A stretch of DNA of 64,000 nucleotides, from assembly GCA_049791675.1 (NCBI GenBank), contig JBARAD010000275.1, positions 1 to 64,000 of the forward strand. The letters run 5' to 3'. Source of the stretch: Chryseosolibacter sp049791675 (GTDB taxonomy: Bacteria; Bacteroidota; Bacteroidia; Cytophagales; Cyclobacteriaceae). A program made the translations under genes and the position numbers. The notes under the pieces were generated by a model, which had not been told where the DNA came from, did no database searches, and was given only the letters and a program-made list of their open reading frames with translations. Positions 59,470-64,000 of this stretch are shown piece by piece (the first letter of the stretch is position 1; each line of letters begins with the position of its first letter).

Positions 59470-61917
59470 ATGAAAGTTTTAAAATTTGGTGGTTCGTCTG
59501 TAGCTACTCCGGCCCGTATCCGTGCGGTGATAGAAATCATCAAGCCCTATTTGTCAGCAGACGTGGCGGTGGTGTTCTCTGCCTTTGGCGGTGTGACGGA
59601 TGAATTGCTTGAAATCAGCAAGCTCGCATTGGATGGAAATGCAAACTACTCGCAAAGAGCTGATCAACTCGAGAAGCGTCACCTGGATGCGGTACGCGAA
59701 CTCATCTCGATACAAAAACAGAGCAGCATTCTGGCGCAGGTCAAAATAAAAATGAATGAGCTGGAAGACGTTCTGCACGGTGTTTACCTGGTGAAGGAAA
59801 GGACGCCACGCACGCTCGATTACATCATGAGTTTCGGCGAGCGTCTGTCTGCCTTTGTTATTGCCGAAGCCATCAAGGATCAGGGTATCGCTGCCGAATA
59901 CCTGGATGCCCGGACACTGATACGCACGGATAACCAGTTCGGGCATGCGAAAGTGGATTTTGAACAAACAAACAAGCAGATTGCCGGGCATTTTGCTTCG
60001 CGCCGGCCCCTCCAGGTCATTACCGGTTTTATCGGCACAGCGGATACCGGAGAAACAACAACACTGGGAAGAAGCGGATCCGATTACACCGCAGCTATTT
60101 TCGCCGCGGCTTTACAGGCAACCGATCTCGAGATCTGGACAGATGTTGACGGCATGATGACGGCCGACCCCAGGCTTGTCAAAAAAGCATTCACCGTACC
60201 CGAGATGAGTTATGAGGAAGCGATGGAGCTTTCACACTTCGGGGCCAAAGTAATTTTTCCGGCCACCATGCAGCCGGCGATGATCAACAAAATTCCCATT
60301 TGGATAAAGAATACTTTTAATCCCGCTTTTAAAGGAACGGTCATACATGCCCAATCCACCAATGGAAAACTGATCAAGGGGATTTCTTCGCTCAATGGGG
60401 TCTCGTTGCTCAACATACAGGGAAGCGGATTGTTAGGCGTTGTAGGCGTGTCCATGAGATTGTTTGCCACGCTGGCCCGGGAGCAGATCAATGTGATCCT
60501 GATCAGCCAGGCGTCATCGGAGCATTCGATCTGTATTGCGATTGAAAGCATTTCAGCCCGCAAGGCGAAGCAGGCCATCGAAAAAGAATTTATCCATGAG
60601 ATCAAAAGTGAAGAGATCGACGAAGTGCAGATTGAAGGCGAACTCTCGATCGTTGCAGTGGTAGGAGATGGTATGAAGCACAGCCCCGGAACGAGTGGAC
60701 GTATGTTCGGCGGGTTAGGCAAGAACGGTATCAACGTGATGGCTATAGCACAGGGGTCTTCCGAGCGGAATATCTCTGCGGTTGTCCGCCAGGTTGATAT
60801 AGCCAAGGCCCTGAATGCACTGCACGAAGCCTTCTTCCTCTCTGACCGGAAATTGCTGAATATCTACATGGTGGGCACCGGGCTGATCGGCACCACGCTC
60901 ATCACCATGATGAAGGACCAGTTCGGAAAGCTTGCCAAAGAGAATCTGCTGGAGGTTAATGTCGTGGCTGTGGCAAACAGCACCAGAATGCTTTTTTCCG
61001 AAGAGGGACTACCGTTGACTTCCTGTATTTCCGATATGAAGGAAATGGGTGAGCCGATGAAGATGCCTGCCTTCGTGCAACGGATGATCTCACTCAATAA
61101 GCCGAACAGCATCTTTGTGGATTGCACTTCCAGCGAGACCGTAACGGATTTTTATGCCGATATACTCGAAGCCAGCATATCCATCGTAACGCCCAACAAA
61201 AAAGCCAACTCCGGAGCCTATGAGAAGTATCTGGAAATGAAGTCAGTCGCATTCAAGAGAGGTGTCAAATTCCTTTATGAAACGAATGTGGGGGCGGGGC
61301 TGCCGGTGATCAATACGCTGAATGATCTGTTGCTGAGCGGCGACCGCGTGATCAGCATTGAGGGTGTCATGAGCGGAACGTTGAATTTTATTTTCAGTTC
61401 CTTTACGGAAGGTACCCGTTTCAGCGAAGTGGTGCAGGAGGCGAAAGCCAAAGGCTACACAGAACCGGATCCGCGCGATGACCTGAGTGGGATGGACGTA
61501 GCAAGAAAAATACTGATCCTTTCCAGGGAAGCAGGTTTGCCGCTTGATCTTCAGGATATCGAAGTGCAAAACCTTGTTCCCCCCGACTGCCGGGGAGACA
61601 TGACGGTCGAAGCATTCTTTGCGGCCCTCAAAAAACACGACGCGGAATTTGATGATCTGAGAAAAGAGGCGGCCCGTAGAAAGGAAAAGCTCCGGTATAA
61701 AGCTGTATTGCAAAATGGTAAGGTGAAAGTTCATCTGGGAAGTGTGGATGAGCAGCATCCGTTTTACGCTTTGTCGGGAAGCGATAATATCATCCTCCTG
61801 ACAACCGAGCGTTATCACGACAGACCGATGGTCATCCGCGGTCCGGGCGCGGGCGCCACCGTGACGGCGGCGGGCGTGTTTGCCGACATTATCCGAATTG
61901 GACATTATGCACATTAA
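59470..61917 (+). CDS. thrA: Bifunctional aspartate kinase / homoserine dehydrogenase I
   Basis: The 815 residues carry an aspartokinase (MKVLKFGGSSVATPARI, with TLGRSGSDYTAA), paired ACT domains (about 310-460, with VSMRLFATLAREQINVILISQ), and homoserine dehydrogenase from about 463 (YMVGTGLIGTTLI and NVGAGLPVINTLNDLLLSGD). It makes aspartyl phosphate and reduces aspartate semialdehyde to homoserine. The ACT domains predict threonine feedback. It heads thrA-thrB-thrC, with a threonine-rich leader ORF before it. Confidence 0.96.
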   Translation: MKVLKFGGSSVATPARIRAVIEIIKPYLSADVAVVFSAFGGVTDELLEISKLALDGNANYSQRADQLEKRHLDAVRELISIQKQSSILAQVKIKMNELEDVLHGVYLVKERTPRTLDYIMSFGERLSAFVIAEAIKDQGIAAEYLDARTLIRTDNQFGHAKVDFEQTNKQIAGHFASRRPLQVITGFIGTADTGETTTLGRSGSDYTAAIFAAALQATDLEIWTDVDGMMTADPRLVKKAFTVPEMSYEEAMELSHFGAKVIFPATMQPAMINKIPIWIKNTFNPAFKGTVIHAQSTNGKLIKGISSLNGVSLLNIQGSGLLGVVGVSMRLFATLAREQINVILISQASSEHSICIAIESISARKAKQAIEKEFIHEIKSEEIDEVQIEGELSIVAVVGDGMKHSPGTSGRMFGGLGKNGINVMAIAQGSSERNISAVVRQVDIAKALNALHEAFFLSDRKLLNIYMVGTGLIGTTLITMMKDQFGKLAKENLLEVNVVAVANSTRMLFSEEGLPLTSCISDMKEMGEPMKMPAFVQRMISLNKPNSIFVDCTSSETVTDFYADILEASISIVTPNKKANSGAYEKYLEMKSVAFKRGVKFLYETNVGAGLPVINTLNDLLLSGDRVISIEGVMSGTLNFIFSSFTEGTRFSEVVQEAKAKGYTEPDPRDDLSGMDVARKILILSREAGLPLDLQDIEVQNLVPPDCRGDMTVEAFFAALKKHDAEFDDLRKEAARRKEKLRYKAVLQNGKVKVHLGSVDEQHPFYALSGSDNIILLTTERYHDRPMVIRGPGAGATVTAAGVFADIIRIGHYAH

Positions 61918-61918
61918 A

Positions 61919-62848
61919 ATGAAAACTGTTCGCGCTTTTGCCCCGGCCACCGTTGCCAACGTGTCCTGTGGGTTTGATGTTTTTGGTTTTGCCGTAGAAC
62001 AACCAGGCGATGAAGTGACTTTGAAGCTCACGGACAAGCCGGGTGTATTTCTGAAAAAGATAGAAGGTGACGGGGGACGTCTCCCCCTGGAAGCCGAAAA
62101 AAATACCGCAGGTGTTGCTGTCCTGGGTTTTCTGAAGGCGATGAATAGCAGCCTGGGTGTTGAGATCACGCTGAAGAAGAACCTTCCACTCGGAAGTGGC
62201 ATGGGTTCGAGCGCCGCCAGCTCGGTTGCCGCGCTGGTAGGCATCAACCATCTGCTCGGCGAACCTTTTTCGAAAAAGGAGCTGCTTCCTTTCGCCATGG
62301 AAGCCGAACGCGTTGCCTGCGGATCAGGCCACGCTGACAATGTAGCCCCTTCTTTGCTGGGTGGATTTGTGCTGATCAGGGGCTACGATCCGCTGGACGT
62401 GGTCAGTATTCCGACTCCGGAAAACCTGTATTGCACGCTGATCCACCCGCACCTGGAACTGAACACACAGGACTCACGTCAGGTACTTCGGGTAAACATC
62501 ACACTCAGGGATGCTGTCACCCAGTGGGGAAATATCGCCGGACTGGTAGCAGGCCTGATGACGCCGGACTTCGGTCTGATCAGCAGGTCGCTCAAGGACG
62601 TGATCGTTGAACCGGTGCGGTCGATGTTGATTCCAGGGTTCGATATCATCAAACAGAAGGCCGTAGAATGCGGGGCTTTGGGTTCGGGGATATCGGGATC
62701 AGGCCCGACCATTTTTGCGCTGTCAACGGATGCGAAAACTGCGGGCAGGGTAGGCGAAGTGATCAGCAGTGAGTTTGAAAAATTCCGCCTGAGCAGCGAA
62801 GTATTCGTTTCAAGAATTAATCCACTGGGCGCAAGAATCCTGGATTGA
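61919..62848 (+). CDS. thrB: Homoserine kinase
   Basis: The 309 residues form a GHMP kinase that phosphorylates homoserine. The ATP loop is LPLGSGMGSSAASSVAAL, and the C-terminal GSGISGSGPTIFALS is typical. The start MKTVRAFAPATVANVSCGFD is one base after the thrA stop. An ATG at 61907 would overlap thrA by 11 bp and is a possible alternative. Confidence 0.95.
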   Translation: MKTVRAFAPATVANVSCGFDVFGFAVEQPGDEVTLKLTDKPGVFLKKIEGDGGRLPLEAEKNTAGVAVLGFLKAMNSSLGVEITLKKNLPLGSGMGSSAASSVAALVGINHLLGEPFSKKELLPFAMEAERVACGSGHADNVAPSLLGGFVLIRGYDPLDVVSIPTPENLYCTLIHPHLELNTQDSRQVLRVNITLRDAVTQWGNIAGLVAGLMTPDFGLISRSLKDVIVEPVRSMLIPGFDIIKQKAVECGALGSGISGSGPTIFALSTDAKTAGRVGEVISSEFEKFRLSSEVFVSRINPLGARILD

Positions 62849-62872
62849 TCATTCACCGGTTTGTGTTGATTT

Positions 62873-64000
62873 ATGAGATATTACAGTACCAATAATCCAT
62901 CGCTTTTCACTTCCTTGAAGGAAGCGGTCCTGCAAGGGCTCGCGGCCGACAACGGCCTTTACATGCCTGAGCGCATTCCTGCGCTTTCCGGGGATTTTTT
63001 CGAGGGCATCCACGAGATGACGTTCCAGGAAATTGCCACCGTCGTAGCAGAAAAATTTACAGGCGAGGATATCCCGTCCGTTGAATTGAAGAGGATCATT
63101 GATCACACCATTCAGTTTGACGCTCCCCTCGTACCGCTGGAGAAAAATATCAGCGCCCTGGAATTATTTCATGGACCCACCATGGCATTCAAGGATTTCG
63201 GCGCGCGTTTCATGTCGCAGCTCCTGGGATATTTTTCCCGCCAGATAAAGCGCGAGATTGTCATACTCGTGGCCACTTCCGGAGATACCGGAAGCGCGGT
63301 GGCGAACGGATTTCTCGGCGTGGAGGGGATCAGGGTGATCGTGCTCTATCCCTCCGGTAAGGTGAGTGATATCCAGGAAAAACAATTTACCACACTTGAC
63401 AGGAATATTACGGCCCTGGAAGTTGACGGCACCTTTGACGATTGTCAAAGGCTTGTCAAGAGTGCTTTTCTCGATCAGGAACTGCGCGATGCCTATTTTC
63501 TTACTTCAGCGAACTCCATCAACATCGCCAGGCTGATCCCGCAATCATTTTATTACTTTTATGCCTATGCGAAGAGGACCCAGGCCGACAAACCCGTGGT
63601 GTTCTCCGTACCCAGCGGTAACTTCGGTAATCTGACGGCAGGGCTGTTTGCAAAACGGATGGGTTTACCAGTCAAACACTTTGTGGCTGCAACGAACGTC
63701 AACGATGTCGTACCGGAATACCTCCGGTCCGGTAAGATGATTCCAAAACCCTCCAGGCACACTTTGAGCAACGCCATGGATGTAGGAAACCCCAGTAACT
63801 TTGCACGGCTGGTAGACCTGTATAAGAACGATTTCAAGGCTATCACACATGATATTACAGGATACGCTTTTACCGATGATGAAACCGTTGAAACCATGCT
63901 GCGTGTTTCAAAGGAACATCACTACTTGCTCGATCCCCATGGTGCCATCGGCTATCTCGGCTTAAGACAATACCTGTCGCAGCACGACAGCGATGTCAAC
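62873..64000 (+). CDS. thrC: Threonine synthase, 3' end outside the window
   Basis: The first 376 codons are open to the end of the window. MRYYSTNNPSLFTSLKEAVL is the usual N-terminus. The PLP lysine is K107 in GPTMAFKDFGARF, and VATSSGDTGSAVANGF is the phosphate loop. SVPSGNFGNLTAGLFAKRMG is also conserved. It turns O-phosphohomoserine into threonine. It starts 24 bp after thrB and completes the operon. Confidence 0.95.
   Translation, partial: MRYYSTNNPSLFTSLKEAVLQGLAADNGLYMPERIPALSGDFFEGIHEMTFQEIATVVAEKFTGEDIPSVELKRIIDHTIQFDAPLVPLEKNISALELFHGPTMAFKDFGARFMSQLLGYFSRQIKREIVILVATSGDTGSAVANGFLGVEGIRVIVLYPSGKVSDIQEKQFTTLDRNITALEVDGTFDDCQRLVKSAFLDQELRDAYFLTSANSINIARLIPQSFYYFYAYAKRTQADKPVVFSVPSGNFGNLTAGLFAKRMGLPVKHFVAATNVNDVVPEYLRSGKMIPKPSRHTLSNAMDVGNPSNFARLVDLYKNDFKAITHDITGYAFTDDETVETMLRVSKEHHYLLDPHGAIGYLGLRQYLSQHDSDVN

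Overview
The window looks like a chromosome segment of a gliding, carotenoid-making Bacteroidota, most likely order Cytophagales. Support: GldC, a TonB-dependent receptor with a lipoprotein partner, type III glutamine synthetase, a membrane pyrophosphatase, the FtsX-DUF3098-UppP-TruB-RibF gene order, weak Shine-Dalgarno sequences, and several promoters with the Bacteroidota -7 element TAnnTTTG. I see no rRNA, tRNA, insertion sequence, prophage or CRISPR array. It reads as core chromosome.

Layout. 1-76: end of an ABC-transporter permease. 295-7810 (minus): a light-response and carotenoid operon, carH-sigma-crtI-crtB-idi-photolyase-SRPBCC-crtZ-crtYcd. The CarH-like regulator carries the AdoCbl photosensor signature. 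The 97-bp gap after it is almost entirely two matching inverted repeats 63 bp apart, one overlapping a -7 element. 7883-13564: ligase-associated helicase and PdeM nuclease, separated by a phosphate transporter and an esterase. 13730-20694: CapA-like protein, two secreted unknowns, an LTA-synthase-like enzyme, a lipoprotein amidohydrolase and a TerB-like protein. 20853-25753: head-GIN protein, glutamine synthetase III and a CtpA protease. 25957-30201: M19 dipeptidase, D-threonine aldolase/D-serine dehydratase-like enzyme, RidA and a GntP permease, read here as a D-amino-acid catabolic module. 30212-38000: FabH, LeuS, a DUF885 lipoprotein, a response regulator and an unknown lipoprotein. 38003-42318: an unusual multidomain ABC transporter, YdcF and a rhodanese. 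42495-48721: lipoprotein hydrolase, SGNH lipoprotein with TonB receptor, and GldC. 48813-55389: CoA transferase, RibF, TruB, UppP, DUF3098, FtsX, then an anti-sigma/ECF sigma pair. 55853-59104: pyrophosphatase, an unknown protein and a thioesterase. 59256-64000: threonine operon (leader peptide, thrA, thrB, partial thrC).

The most interesting non-coding signals are: the twin CarH-type operators; 7-8 nt tandem repeats that begin at or near stop codons at several loci, with three unit families each present at two loci; an 11-copy octamer array ending four bases before capA; a threonine-rich leader ORF with competing hairpins before thrA; a promoter followed by a hairpin and U-run before the pyrophosphatase gene; a GC-rich folded element after leuS; and a 57-bp palindrome before the ABC transporter. 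All functional calls come from reading motifs. No database search was run.
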